Positions 24,890-33,699 of a stretch of 52,592 nucleotides of DNA are shown here, piece by piece. Both the position numbers and the translations under genes were made by a program. The stretch comes from Halieaceae bacterium UBA5085. Lineage in GTDB: Bacteria; Pseudomonadota; Gammaproteobacteria; Pseudomonadales; Halieaceae. The notes beneath the pieces are model-generated. The model did no database searches. It was not told the DNA's origin and saw only the letters and a program-made list of their open reading frames with translations. The stretch is from assembly GCA_002414665.1 (NCBI GenBank), contig DIAF01000038.1, positions 26,852 through 79,443 on the forward strand, in the 5' to 3' direction. Each line of letters begins with the position of its first letter. Position 1 is the stretch's first letter.

Positions 24890-25004
24890 GGCGTTATCTC
24901 CGTATGACGTTGTGGCATCCCTGCACATCCGTATCGAAGCGAAGTCTAGCAGTCCTGATTGAAGAAGAGAGGCCCGCGGTCACATCTGATGATGTTCGCC
25001 GCGT

Positions 25005-25712
25005 TCAGCGGCTGGCCGGCACACCCAGTTCGTCATGTACCCGGCGCAGCGCGGCGAGCGGATCGGCAGCTGCGGTTATGGAGCGACCAATGACCAGAAA
25101 ATCGGCGCCGCGCTCACGCGCTGCGGCGGGCGTCACCACACGGCGCTGATCACCCGGTGCATCACCTGCGAGTCGAATACCCGGCGTCACCAGCAGGAAC
25201 TCCCCACCACGCTGTGCGCGCAATGCAGGAGCCTCTTCGGCCGAGCAGACCACCCCCTGCATGCCACAGTCCGACGCGAGGCCGGCGAGGGCTGTGACAC
25301 GCGCCAGCGCGCCTTCGGTACAACCCAGCTCGCGCAGATCTTCGTCTGTCATACTGGTCAATACAGTGACGGCTATCAGCAGTGGCGCCTGTTGCAGGCG
25401 GGCCAGTTCCGTTGCCGCCGCCTCCATCATACGGCGCCCCCCGCTGGCGTGCACATTGACCATCCAGACGCCCAGGTCCGCCGCAGCACGCACCGCCGAG
25501 GCTACGGTATTGGGTATATCGTGGAACTTGAGATCCAGAAACACCTCGAAACCCTGATCCTGAAACCGCCGCACGAGGCCCGGGCCGCTGCGGGTGAACA
25601 GTTCCTTGCCCACCTTGAGTCGACACAGCTCGGGGGACAGCTGTTCTACAAGCGCGAAGGCCGAGGCTTCATCGGGATAGTCGAGAGCGACCAGAACGGG
25701 AGATTGCATCAA
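25005..25712 (-). CDS. pyrF: orotidine-5'-phosphate decarboxylase
   Basis: Last step of de novo UMP synthesis, decarboxylating OMP in the cytoplasm. The protein is 235 residues, the normal length. The (beta-alpha)8 barrel shows VALDYPDEASAFALVEQL at the start, KVGKELFTRSGP, the catalytic FLDLKFHDIPNTV (Asp-x-Lys-x2-Asp), the phosphate-binding VTPGIRLAGDAPGDQRRV and FLVIGRSITAAADP. It lies 28 bases downstream of lapB on the same strand. The order ihfB-lapA-lapB-pyrF is widely conserved in gammaproteobacteria. No attenuator was seen. Confidence 0.97.
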   Translation of the reverse strand: MMQSPVLVALDYPDEASAFALVEQLSPELCRLKVGKELFTRSGPGLVRRFQDQGFEVFLDLKFHDIPNTVASAVRAAADLGVWMVNVHASGGRRMMEAAATELARLQQAPLLIAVTVLTSMTDEDLRELGCTEGALARVTALAGLASDCGMQGVVCSAEEAPALRAQRGGEFLLVTPGIRLAGDAPGDQRRVVTPAAARERGADFLVIGRSITAAADPLAALRRVHDELGVPASR

Positions 25713-25740
25713 AACACGCCTTAATTAACTGCGGCGACGC

Positions 25741-26943
25741 TCAGTCGACCCGGTTGCCGCGAATGGATTTAACGGTACCCCAGTGCTTGCAACCGGGGCA
25801 GAACCAGTGAAGTTGACGGCCGGAAAAGCCGCAATGGCCACAGCGGTAACTGGGCCGCTCCGCGAGCAGACGCGCCACCAGCTTCTGCAATGACGTCAGG
25901 TTTTCACGCACCGGGCCCTCGGTGTTAGCGGCTTGCAGCTCAATCAAACGTGACAAGCCGCCCAGAGACGGCGACTTCGCGAGCCGGTCAGAAAGGAACT
26001 CCATCGCCGCCTGATCGCCATGCCGGCTGCGCACGTCATCGGCAACGGCTACTACCAACCCGGTCGCGGGGCTGGATTCCAGGCATTCCCGCAGGTACTG
26101 CCGCAGCGGAGCCGTGTCGCCCAGCTGGCTGTACGCCTCATGCAGCGCCGGAATGGTTTCGGGTATGTAGTCCGGGTCCTGCTGCTGCACTTTGCGCAGG
26201 GCCTTGATAGCGGCCTTGTACTGCCCGGCCTGACACTCCAGGTCACCCAACATCAGTGAGGCTCGCACGCAGCGTCGATCGTGATGCAGGGCCTGCTGCA
26301 GTTGCTTGCGTGCTTCCTGCAGGCTGCCCTGCTCGAGCAGTTCCGCCGCCAGCTCACAATGGTAGTGCGCCAGCGCCACCGCGACGGGCTGACGACTGGC
26401 ACCGCTGGGCGGCGGCGCAGGCGCACCAAGCAGAGTCTTGCGTGGCAATAGCGCAGTCGCCACCTCCACGGCCTGCGCCCACTCGCGCTGGCTTTGGAAT
26501 ATCTCCAGCAGGTGTCGGCGACTGGCGCGGCGCTGTTCCGGCGAGTCTTTTACCAGATCCAGCAACAGGCGCTCGGCACGATCAAAGAGTCCGGCGCTGA
26601 TATAGTCGCGAGCCAGTTCCAGATGTGCCTGGTGAATTTGAGGCCGGGGCAGGCTGGGGCGCGCCAACAGATTCTGGTGAATGCGTATCGCCCGATCTAC
26701 CTCCCCGCGCTTGCGCAGCAGGTTGCCCAGCGCGATGTGGGTCTCCAGTGTTTCACTGTTGACTTCGAGGGCATCGATAAAGGCGTCAACCGCGCCGTCC
26801 GGGCGCCCGTCCAGGAGATAATTCAACCCCTTGTAATACTGGCCAGGTACCGCACTGACCCGGGCGCTCGCGCTGCGCCGCCCCAGCCACCAGCCAATGC
26901 CGATGGCGACGAACAGGAGCGCGAATACGAGCAGGTCAGTCAC
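25741..26943 (-). CDS. lapB: lipopolysaccharide assembly protein B
   Basis: Inner-membrane adaptor that brings LpxC to the FtsH protease and so limits lipid A synthesis. The 400 residues comprise an N-terminal membrane helix (about 3-18, cytoplasmic C-terminus), a long array of TPR helices (about 35-350), and a C-terminal rubredoxin-like zinc knuckle with CGHCGFSGRQLHWFCPGC (two Cys pairs). All are diagnostic of LapB/YciM. Its start overlaps the end of lapA by eight bases, so the two are translationally coupled. Confidence 0.95.
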   Translation of the reverse strand: MTDLLVFALLFVAIGIGWWLGRRSASARVSAVPGQYYKGLNYLLDGRPDGAVDAFIDALEVNSETLETHIALGNLLRKRGEVDRAIRIHQNLLARPSLPRPQIHQAHLELARDYISAGLFDRAERLLLDLVKDSPEQRRASRRHLLEIFQSQREWAQAVEVATALLPRKTLLGAPAPPPSGASRQPVAVALAHYHCELAAELLEQGSLQEARKQLQQALHHDRRCVRASLMLGDLECQAGQYKAAIKALRKVQQQDPDYIPETIPALHEAYSQLGDTAPLRQYLRECLESSPATGLVVAVADDVRSRHGDQAAMEFLSDRLAKSPSLGGLSRLIELQAANTEGPVRENLTSLQKLVARLLAERPSYRCGHCGFSGRQLHWFCPGCKHWGTVKSIRGNRVD

Positions 26944-27283
26944 CGTCTTTAAGTCCGGCGACCCTCAGACGATCCAGTTCAACTTTGCAATTTTCCAGCT
27001 TGCGCCGTGCCAGCAGGAGATTGCCGCGCAAACGCAGAATAATAATGCTGGAGGCCAGCAACCCCAGCAGACCGCCCAGCGCCAGTGTGGCAAGCAGCCA
27101 TAGCGCGAGACTGCGCGGTGCCAGGTCAATGACCAGCAGGTCCAGCGCCACCGGTTCGGGGTTCTGCACGGCAAACAGTACACCGGCCGCCAGCATGGCG
27201 AGCACGACCAGCAAGACGATCAGCCGGCGCAGGAGGTTCGCAATGCGGCCGGCACTGCCACGTGACGCTGTAACCACGCTCAC
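26936..27283 (-). CDS. lapA: lipopolysaccharide assembly protein A (DUF1049)
   Basis: A 115-residue inner-membrane protein with two membrane helices (about 19-39 and 58-80) joined by a short loop containing FAVQNPEPVALDLLV, the typical DUF1049 pattern. A basic, amphipathic coiled C-terminal tail follows (ARRKLENCKVELDRL). It partners LapB in controlling LPS assembly. The start overlaps the ihfB stop by four bases, and its end overlaps lapB by eight. Confidence 0.92.
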   Translation of the reverse strand: MSVVTASRGSAGRIANLLRRLIVLLVVLAMLAAGVLFAVQNPEPVALDLLVIDLAPRSLALWLLATLALGGLLGLLASSIIILRLRGNLLLARRKLENCKVELDRLRVAGLKDGD

Positions 27284-27576
27284 AACCCCGCCTGCAGACC
27301 CAGGTTGACCCGTTCCCGCAGTTCCTTGCCGGGCTTGAAGTGCGGCACATATTTGCCGGTGAGCTCGACCGTGTCGCCAGTTTTTGGATTGCGTCCGCGG
27401 CGCGGCTCGCGGTAGTGCAACGAGAAGCTGCCGAAGCCACGGATCTCTATGCGCTCACCACCGGAAAGCGCCTCGGACATGTGTTCAATGATGGTTTTGA
27501 CAGCCAGCTCCACATCTTTCAGCGAAAGCTGTGCCTGTCGGGCGGCTATTGCCTCAATCAGTTCACTTTTGGTCAT
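27280..27576 (-). CDS. ihfB: integration host factor subunit beta
   Basis: Half of the IHF heterodimer that bends DNA sharply at promoters, origins and recombination sites. The 98-residue protein has MTKSELIEAIAARQAQLSLKDVE at the N-terminus, the central GGERIEIRGFGSFSLHYREPR, and the arm RGRNPKTGDTVEL with the intercalating Pro. VPHFKPGKELRERV, near the C-terminus, is the hallmark that separates IHF from HU. First gene of the ihfB-lapA-lapB run, with its own promoter between it and the rpsA terminator. In Pseudomonas it marks one edge of the O-antigen island. Confidence 0.97.
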   Translation of the reverse strand: MTKSELIEAIAARQAQLSLKDVELAVKTIIEHMSEALSGGERIEIRGFGSFSLHYREPRRGRNPKTGDTVELTGKYVPHFKPGKELRERVNLGLQAGL

Positions 27577-27636
27577 CGCGGGCCCCTATCCACCTGCGCT
27601 CTCGCCAGCCTTTTGTCGGCCATGCTCAGGGAAACT

Positions 27637-27665
27637 ATTGTGACGCCGCCCGGGCAGTTACGCAA
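27637..27665 (-). promoter_or_regulatory. sigma-70 promoter of ihfB-lapA-lapB
   Basis: Read on the minus strand, TTGCGT (27660-27665) and CACAAT (27637-27642) are separated by exactly 17 bases. It lies just downstream of the rpsA terminator and about 60 bases before the ihfB ATG, giving this operon its own start. Confidence 0.55.
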
Positions 27666-27683
27666 CTCGTTATTTTATATAGG

Positions 27684-27708
27684 AAAAAGGCCCACCATAC
27701 GGTGAGCC
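27684..27708 (-). terminator. intrinsic terminator of rpsA
   Basis: On the minus strand, GGCTCACC pairs with GGTGGGCC (one G-T pair) around a GTAT loop and is followed by five T residues. It lies about 77 bases after the rpsA stop codon. Confidence 0.85.
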
Positions 27709-27784
27709 TTCGCGGTTCGGTGAGGCCGCAGGGCGAGTGGACACCCTGTGGCCTGCCGGTGGGACGCGAGCGCCCCTCCGGCGA

Positions 27785-29455
27785 TCACTTCTCCATTTGC
27801 GCCTTGATAAGGTCGCCGATAGTGCCGGGAGAAGAAGATTCCTCCTGGTCCTTGAGCGACTTCACCGCGTCCTTCTCGTCGTCGTAGTCCTTCGCTTTGA
27901 CCGAGAGCACAACACTGCGATTCTTGCGATCAACAGAGATGATCTTGGCTTCAACGCTATCGCCTACCTTGTAAACGCTGCGTGCATCTTCAACCTTCTC
28001 GCGGCTGATATCCGAGGCTTTGAGGATGCCCTCAACCTCATCGGCCAGCTGCACGGTAACGCTGCGCGCGTCGACAGCGATCACTTCACCGGTGACGATG
28101 GCGCCGCGGTCATTTTCACCGACGAAGCCGGAGAACGCGTCGTCCTCAAGCTGCTTGATACCCAGCGAGATGCGCTCGCGCTCGGGATCGATGGAGAGAA
28201 TGACGGTTTCGATCTCGTCGCCTTTCTTGTAGTTGCGCACGGCTTCCTCGCCCGCCTCGTTCCAGCTGATGTCGGAGAGGTGAACCAGGCCGTCGATGTT
28301 GCCTTCCAGGCCAATGAAGATACCGAAGTCAGTAATCGACTTGATGCTGCCGGAAATCTTGTCGCCCTTGGCGTACTGGGAGGCGAATGCGTCCCAGGGG
28401 TTCTGCTGGCATTGTTTGATACCCAGCGAGATGCGGCGACGCTCCTCGTCGATATCCAGCACCATGACCTCGACCTCGTCGCCCAGCTGGACGATTTTGG
28501 ACGGATGCACGTTCTTGTTGGTCCAGTCCATTTCGGAGACGTGAACCAGACCCTCGACACCCTCTTCCAGCTCGGCAAAGCAGCCGTAGTCGGTGAGGTT
28601 GGTCACACGCGCCTTGACGCGGCTGCCTTCCGGGTAACGGTTGGTGATTTCAACCCAGGGGTCTTCGCCGAGCTGCTTCAGGCCCAGGGAGACGCGATTA
28701 CGCTCGCGGTCGAACTTGAGAATCTTGACATCGATTTCCTGACCGACTTCCACGATCTCGGATGGGTGCTTGATGCGCTTCCACGCCATATCGGTAATGT
28801 GCAACAGGCCGTCTACGCCGCCCAGATCCACGAAGGCACCGTAGTCGGTGAGGTTCTTCACGATACCCTTGACGGACATCCCTTCCTGCAGAGATTCCAG
28901 CAGGGCCTCACGCTCAACGCTGTTCGCCGCTTCCATCACGGCGCGGCGGGATACCACCACGTTGTTGCGCTTCTGGTCCAGCTTGATGACCTTGAACTCG
29001 AGTTCCTTGTTCTCCAGGTGTGCGGTGTCACGGACCGGACGCACGTCAACCAGCGAGCCGGGGAGGAACGCGCGGATGGTGTTGATATCCACGGTAAAGC
29101 CACCTTTGACCTTGCCATTGATAACACCCTTGACCACTTCGTCCGCCTCGTGCGCAGCTTCGAGCTCTTTCCAGGACTCGGCGCGCTTGGCTTTTTCGCG
29201 GGACAGCTTGGTCTCACCGAAACCATCTTCCACGGTTTCCAGTGCAACCTGGACTTCATCGCCGATGCTCAGGGAGCAGTTGCCCGCAGAGTCGACGAAC
29301 TGTGCACGAGGAATCACGCCTTCGGACTTCAGCCCGGCATGGACGGTGACCCACTCGTTGTCTATGTCGATGACGACGCCGGTGACGATGCTGCCCGGCT
29401 CCATCTCGACGGTCTTCAAGCTTTCTTCAAAGAGTTCAGCGAAGGATTCGCTCAT
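27785..29455 (-). CDS. rpsA: 30S ribosomal protein S1
   Basis: RNA-binding protein that delivers mRNAs with weak ribosome sites to the 30S subunit. The 556 residues hold six S1 (OB-fold) repeats, visible as recurring segments such as VEVGQEIDVKILKFDRERNRVSLGLKQL and VQLGDEVEVMVLDIDEERRRISLGIK. The more divergent first two repeats bind S2 and the ribosome. The length equals that of E. coli S1 (557). A weak AGG nine bases before the ATG, rather than a strong Shine-Dalgarno sequence, is usual for self-controlled rpsA. The gene is flanked by cmk upstream and ihfB downstream, the normal gammaproteobacterial order. Confidence 0.97.
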   Translation of the reverse strand: MSESFAELFEESLKTVEMEPGSIVTGVVIDIDNEWVTVHAGLKSEGVIPRAQFVDSAGNCSLSIGDEVQVALETVEDGFGETKLSREKAKRAESWKELEAAHEADEVVKGVINGKVKGGFTVDINTIRAFLPGSLVDVRPVRDTAHLENKELEFKVIKLDQKRNNVVVSRRAVMEAANSVEREALLESLQEGMSVKGIVKNLTDYGAFVDLGGVDGLLHITDMAWKRIKHPSEIVEVGQEIDVKILKFDRERNRVSLGLKQLGEDPWVEITNRYPEGSRVKARVTNLTDYGCFAELEEGVEGLVHVSEMDWTNKNVHPSKIVQLGDEVEVMVLDIDEERRRISLGIKQCQQNPWDAFASQYAKGDKISGSIKSITDFGIFIGLEGNIDGLVHLSDISWNEAGEEAVRNYKKGDEIETVILSIDPERERISLGIKQLEDDAFSGFVGENDRGAIVTGEVIAVDARSVTVQLADEVEGILKASDISREKVEDARSVYKVGDSVEAKIISVDRKNRSVVLSVKAKDYDDEKDAVKSLKDQEESSSPGTIGDLIKAQMEK

Positions 29456-29481
29456 TACACATTACCTGTTTGTGAGAGTAC

Positions 29482-29495
29482 GGCGGCTAACCGCC
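29482..29495 (-). promoter_or_regulatory. stem-loop in the rpsA leader, possible autoregulatory element
   Basis: GGCGG and CCGCC (29491-29495 and 29482-29486 on the minus strand) form a five-pair stem with a four-base loop about 27 bases before the rpsA start. A GGAGG-like sequence lies farther upstream rather than at the usual place. E. coli S1 represses its own leader, which is built of such hairpins; the match here is by analogy only. Confidence 0.35.
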
Positions 29496-29618
29496 TTGCC
29501 GCGCCTCCAGCTGGCACGGGTCATCCGTTAAAGCGATCCCCGGCCACTTCTGGAACCGACCATGGGAAAGCGGGTTTAACACCATTGTGTGTGGCGCCGC
29601 TGCAACGCGCCAGTTTCG

Positions 29619-30308
29619 TCACACCAGGCCGCGCATACGCGCAGCTTCCATGACCGCAGTAAACACGTCGCTGATGGGCAAACGGCTGCTGTCAATGACA
29701 ATGGCATCTTCAGCGGGGACCAGCGGGGAGACGGAGCGGCTGCTATCGCGCGCATCGCGCTCCTCGATGTCCTCGAGAAGGCGCGGGAGACTAACATTTT
29801 CTCCCTTGTCGAGCAACTGCAGGTAGCGACGCCTTGCGCGCTCTTCAGCGCTGGCTGTGAGGAATATTTTCAGCGATGCACCGGGAAACACCACGGTGCC
29901 CATGTCGCGACCGTCGGCTACCAGCCCGGGGGGCTGGCAGAACTCGCGCTGGCGCTGCAACAGGGCTGCCCGTACCGCCGGGATCACCGCCACCGTGGAG
30001 GCGCCGCGGCCACCCTCCTCGGTGCGGATGTCGCGGCTGACATCGCGGCCCTTATAGGCGACGCGCACCTCACCGTTGCGGTCGGTGGTGAACACTACGT
30101 CAAGGTGACGGGCCACGGCGGCGACGGCGGCGTGATCTTCCCAGGATACCCCTTCCAGCACACAGGCATGACCCGTGACCCGGTACAGCGCGCCACTGTC
30201 GAGAAAATGCCAACCCAGGGCGTCAGCAAGCAGGTGGCTCAGCGTACCTTTGCCGGCCCCGCTGGGGCCGTCGACGGTAATCACTGGCACCGGCCGGCCC
30301 TGCATCAA
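29619..30308 (-). CDS. cmk: cytidylate kinase
   Basis: Phosphorylates CMP and dCMP to the diphosphates. The 229 residues show the P-loop DGPSGAGKGTLSHLLA near the N-terminus, FLDSGALYRV (CMP-binding), the PPGLVADGRDMGTVVFPGA segment with the substrate Arg-Asp, and the lid FLTASAEERARRRYLQLLD. It is of the longer gammaproteobacterial type with an inserted CMP-binding domain. The ATG overlaps the aroA stop by four bases, so it is coupled to aroA, and rpsA follows 163 bases downstream. Confidence 0.96.
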   Translation of the reverse strand: MMQGRPVPVITVDGPSGAGKGTLSHLLADALGWHFLDSGALYRVTGHACVLEGVSWEDHAAVAAVARHLDVVFTTDRNGEVRVAYKGRDVSRDIRTEEGGRGASTVAVIPAVRAALLQRQREFCQPPGLVADGRDMGTVVFPGASLKIFLTASAEERARRRYLQLLDKGENVSLPRLLEDIEERDARDSSRSVSPLVPAEDAIVIDSSRLPISDVFTAVMEAARMRGLV

Positions 30309-31609
30309 TCGACCCGCGCGGATATTTGCAGGCCGAGCCCCCGCGCCAGGGCATCAAAACCGGGAAAGGAGGTACTGACATGATCGCAGTCGAGTATGCG
30401 AATCTCCTCGTTGGCCCGCAGGGCGGCGATGGCAAAGGACATGGCGATACGGTGATCATGGTAAGTATTGATGACGCCGCCACCCAGTGGCCCACCCTCG
30501 ATAACGATGCCATCCTCCAGCACCTCGTTGGCGATGCCGAGGGTGGTCAGACCCGCCGCCATCGCGGCGATACGATCACTTTCCTTTACTCGTAACTCCT
30601 CCGCCCCGCGCAAGACCGTGCGTCCAGCGGCACAGGCAGCGGCGATGAACAGCGCCGGAAACTCATCAATCGCCAGCGGCACCTGCTCAAGCGGGATCTC
30701 GATTCCTGTGAGTGGTGCGTAGCGCACGCGAATGTCAGCCACCGGCTCGCCGCCCACCTCGCGTTCATTTTTCAGCGTGAGGTCGGCACCCATGGCTCGC
30801 AGGATATTCAACACCCCGATACGGGTGGGATTGATACCGACGTGGGTAAGCAGCAGGTCGGAACCTGGCGCGATGCTCGCCGCCACAAGGAAGAAAGCGG
30901 CTGAGGAGATATCCGCTGGCACATCAATCTCGGTCGCCCGCAGTTGACCGCCACCGGCAAGGCTGATCACACCCTGCTCCGAACGTACCGTATAGCCAAA
31001 TCCGCGCAGCATGCGTTCCGTGTGATCGCGTGTCGGAGCCGGCTCGGTAACAGAAGTTGTACCCGAGGCATACAGCCCGGCGAGCAGCACACAGGATTTG
31101 ACCTGTGCACTGGCCATGGGGAGGTCGTAATGAATGCCCTGTAGCGTCTGCCCGCCGGAAATATGCAGCGGCGGCGTACCGCCCCCGGCACCCTCTATGC
31201 GCGCACCCATCAAACGCAAGGGATCCATCACGCGGCCCATGGGCCGCTTGCACAGGGAGACATCGCCGGTCAACTCGCTATCAAACGGCTGACCCGCCAG
31301 CAGGCCGCTGAGGAGACGGATACTGGTACCCGAATTCCCCATGTCCAGCGCCGCCGAAGGCGCCTGCAAGCCGTGCAGACCGACACCGTGGATGACAACC
31401 CTGCCCTCCTCCGGGCCGTCGATTGACACACCCATGGCACGGAATGCCGCCACCGTGGCCAGCGCGTCCTCTCCCTCGAGAAAGCCACTCACCCGTGTGG
31501 TGCCTTCTGCCAGCGCGCCAAGCATGATCGACCGGTGTGAAATGGACTTGTCCCCGGGGACGCGGGCTTCGCCGCTGATGACACCACCGGGCATTAACTG
31601 AAATTCCAT
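30305..31609 (-). CDS. aroA: 3-phosphoshikimate 1-carboxyvinyltransferase (EPSP synthase)
   Basis: Sixth step of the shikimate pathway, joining phosphoenolpyruvate to shikimate-3-phosphate. The 434 residues include the N-terminal PGDKSISHRSIMLGALAEGTT, LDMGNSGTSIRLLSGLLAGQ, the DVPADISSAAFFLVAA hinge, RVKESDRIAAM (here ELRVKESDRIAAMA) and the C-terminal DHRIAMSFAIAAL. In Pseudomonas tyrA and aroA are one fused gene; here they are separate, with 27 bases between the tyrA stop and the aroA ATG. No glyphosate-insensitive signature was examined in detail. Confidence 0.96.
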   Translation of the reverse strand: MEFQLMPGGVISGEARVPGDKSISHRSIMLGALAEGTTRVSGFLEGEDALATVAAFRAMGVSIDGPEEGRVVIHGVGLHGLQAPSAALDMGNSGTSIRLLSGLLAGQPFDSELTGDVSLCKRPMGRVMDPLRLMGARIEGAGGGTPPLHISGGQTLQGIHYDLPMASAQVKSCVLLAGLYASGTTSVTEPAPTRDHTERMLRGFGYTVRSEQGVISLAGGGQLRATEIDVPADISSAAFFLVAASIAPGSDLLLTHVGINPTRIGVLNILRAMGADLTLKNEREVGGEPVADIRVRYAPLTGIEIPLEQVPLAIDEFPALFIAAACAAGRTVLRGAEELRVKESDRIAAMAAGLTTLGIANEVLEDGIVIEGGPLGGGVINTYHDHRIAMSFAIAALRANEEIRILDCDHVSTSFPGFDALARGLGLQISARVD

Positions 31610-31636
31610 GCGGGATTCTCTCTGGCGTTCTCTGGC

Positions 31637-32563
31637 TCAGGTGACCGATTGGCCACGTGCCGCCAACAGGGCGGCGAATTCATCGCGCGCGGCTTTGGCG
31701 CGGGAAAACGTCTGCAGCAACGCATCGCCGTCACCGGCCTCAATCGCTGCGCGCAGTTCATCAAGGTGCGCGGCAAACAGGTCCATAGACTGCAGCAGCG
31801 CCGGCCTGTTGGCAATGGCAATGTCCCGCCACATCACCGGGTCGCTGGAGGCAATGCGCGTGAAATCGCGAAAGCCGCCCGCGGCAAAACGGAAAATATC
31901 GTCGCTGGCATCACTGCGCGCCAACGCATCCACCAGGGCGTAGGCCAGCACATGGGGCAGGTGGCTGGTCGCCGCCAGCACGCGGTCGTGATCCGCTACC
32001 GCCATATCAACCACCTCGGCGCCGGTGCTCGCCCACATGGCGCGCACCAGCTCTACCGCAGAAGGCTCATTGGCGGCCACAGGGGTGAGAATGACACGAT
32101 GCCTGGCAAACAATTCGGCATTCGAGGCTTCTACGCCACTGCGTTCGGAGCCGGCAATGGGGTGACCCAGCACCAGCCGCGGCGGCATCGCCCCCCAAAC
32201 ACGCTCCGCGGTGCGCTGCAGACTGCCCTTGACACTGGCGACATCTGTGATGACCGGAGGCCGGGGGCGGTCGCGCAACCGGGGCAGGATGCGCTCCAGC
32301 ATCTCCTCAGCAATCAGCGTGGGCGTGGCAATCACCAGAATATCCGCGGCGTCCACCGCGTCCTCCAGTACCAGCGTGTAACGGTCTATAACGCCCAGTT
32401 CCACACCCCGACGCAGCGAGGCCTCGCGGTGCCCCCAGCCGATACAGGCAGCTGCGAAACCATTGCCGCGCAGGGCTGCGGCCAGTGAACCACCGATCAG
32501 GCCCAGCCCGAGCACGACCACAGTGGGCCGCGCAGTCGCCCCTTCGGCTCCCGACAGCGCCAT
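31637..32563 (-). CDS. tyrA: prephenate dehydrogenase
   Basis: Oxidatively decarboxylates prephenate (or arogenate) on the way to tyrosine. The 308 residues start with a Rossmann nucleotide site VVLGLGLIGGSLAAALRGNG. ILVIATPTLIAEEMLE, ITDVASVKGSL and LGHPIAGSERSGVEASNAELF (substrate loop) follow, then a helical dimerisation half with ATSHLPHVLAYALVDAL and FAAGGFRDFTRIASSDPVMW. There is no chorismate mutase or ACT domain attached. It begins two bases after pheA ends, so the two are coupled. Confidence 0.95.
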   Translation of the reverse strand: MALSGAEGATARPTVVVLGLGLIGGSLAAALRGNGFAAACIGWGHREASLRRGVELGVIDRYTLVLEDAVDAADILVIATPTLIAEEMLERILPRLRDRPRPPVITDVASVKGSLQRTAERVWGAMPPRLVLGHPIAGSERSGVEASNAELFARHRVILTPVAANEPSAVELVRAMWASTGAEVVDMAVADHDRVLAATSHLPHVLAYALVDALARSDASDDIFRFAAGGFRDFTRIASSDPVMWRDIAIANRPALLQSMDLFAAHLDELRAAIEAGDGDALLQTFSRAKAARDEFAALLAARGQSVT

Positions 32564-32565
32564 GG

Positions 32566-33684
32566 CTAGAGAACCGCCTGCGGATAGGAGCCCAGGGGCT
32601 TGAGCAATATGGACTGTTCTTCCAGATCGGCGACGATGCGGCGGATCGCTTCATCCTGCATGTGCCCTTCGAACTCGATAAAGAACACATAGGCCCATTT
32701 TTCCGTGCGCGAAGGGCGGGTATCGATCCGGGTCAGGCTGACGCCGGCGCGCCGGAAGGGATCCAGCAGGGTAAACAGCGCGCCCGGTTTGTTGCGGCTG
32801 GACACGATCAGCGAGGTCTTGTCGCGACCACTGGGCGGCACTTCCTCCCGTCCCACCACCAGGAAGCGGGTGGTGTTATCGGGGTAATCCTCAATGTGTT
32901 CCGCCAGACGATCCAGTTGGTACAGTTCCGCCGCCATGTCACCCGCCACAGCCGCAACGCCCGGCGTCGTGGCCGCCAGCCGCGCCGCCTCACCGTTACT
33001 GCTCACGGCCTCGCGCTCAACCCGGGGCCAGTGAGTGTCCAGCCAGTTACGGCACTGCGCCAGTGCCTGCTGATGCGCACAAATCCGGGTGACGTCGGTC
33101 TCTCCGGTTCCGGGGGCGACCAGCAAATGGTGCACAATGCGCATTTCAACTTCGCCGGAAATTTTCAGCGGCGAATCCATGAAGTTGTCCAGCGTGTGGC
33201 TGACCATGCCCTCAGTGGAGTTCTCCACCGGTACCACACCGTAATTGCACTCACCGGATTCCACCTGCGCAAAAACTCCATCAATGGTGTTTTGCGGCAC
33301 GCAGAGCGCGGCATGCCCAAAGTGCTTGAGCGCTGCCGCCTGAGTGAAGGTGCCCTCGGGACCCAGGTAGGCCACCTGCAGCGGACGCTCCAGGGCGAGG
33401 CAGGCGGACATGATTTCGCGGAAAATGTGCGCCACCGCGGTGCCCTCGAGTGGGCCGCCATTGCGTTCGATAATGCGGCGCAGTACCTGTGCCTCGCGCT
33501 CCGGCCGGTAGTACACGACTTCCGCTGCGGCTTCACCCCGGTTGCGCAGGGCCAGCACTTCCTCCAGCTTGATATCGGCAACGCGCTGGGCACACTGGGC
33601 GCGGCGCTGGATCAAGTTCTGGATTTCCCGGTCAATGGCGTCAATGTCCGCCCTGACCTGGTCGAGATCCCTGGTATCTGCCAT
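32566..33684 (-). CDS. pheA: bifunctional chorismate mutase / prephenate dehydratase
   Basis: Makes phenylpyruvate from chorismate. The 372 residues contain an AroQ chorismate mutase (1-90; VRADIDAIDREIQNLIQRRAQ), a prephenate dehydratase domain (about 95-270; VAYLGPEGTFTQAAALKHFG, VPVENSTEGMVSHTLDNFM, and the catalytic TTR replaced in position by DNTTRFLVVGRE), and a C-terminal ACT regulatory domain (about 285-370). The ACT domain has the NKPGALFTLLDPFRRAGVSLTRIDTRP and ESRP-like loop that binds phenylalanine. It lies 15 bases after serC. Feedback inhibition by phenylalanine is expected from the family. Confidence 0.96.
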   Translation of the reverse strand: MADTRDLDQVRADIDAIDREIQNLIQRRAQCAQRVADIKLEEVLALRNRGEAAAEVVYYRPEREAQVLRRIIERNGGPLEGTAVAHIFREIMSACLALERPLQVAYLGPEGTFTQAAALKHFGHAALCVPQNTIDGVFAQVESGECNYGVVPVENSTEGMVSHTLDNFMDSPLKISGEVEMRIVHHLLVAPGTGETDVTRICAHQQALAQCRNWLDTHWPRVEREAVSSNGEAARLAATTPGVAAVAGDMAAELYQLDRLAEHIEDYPDNTTRFLVVGREEVPPSGRDKTSLIVSSRNKPGALFTLLDPFRRAGVSLTRIDTRPSRTEKWAYVFFIEFEGHMQDEAIRRIVADLEEQSILLKPLGSYPQAVL

Positions 33685-33699
33685 CAGAGTGCCGCCGTG

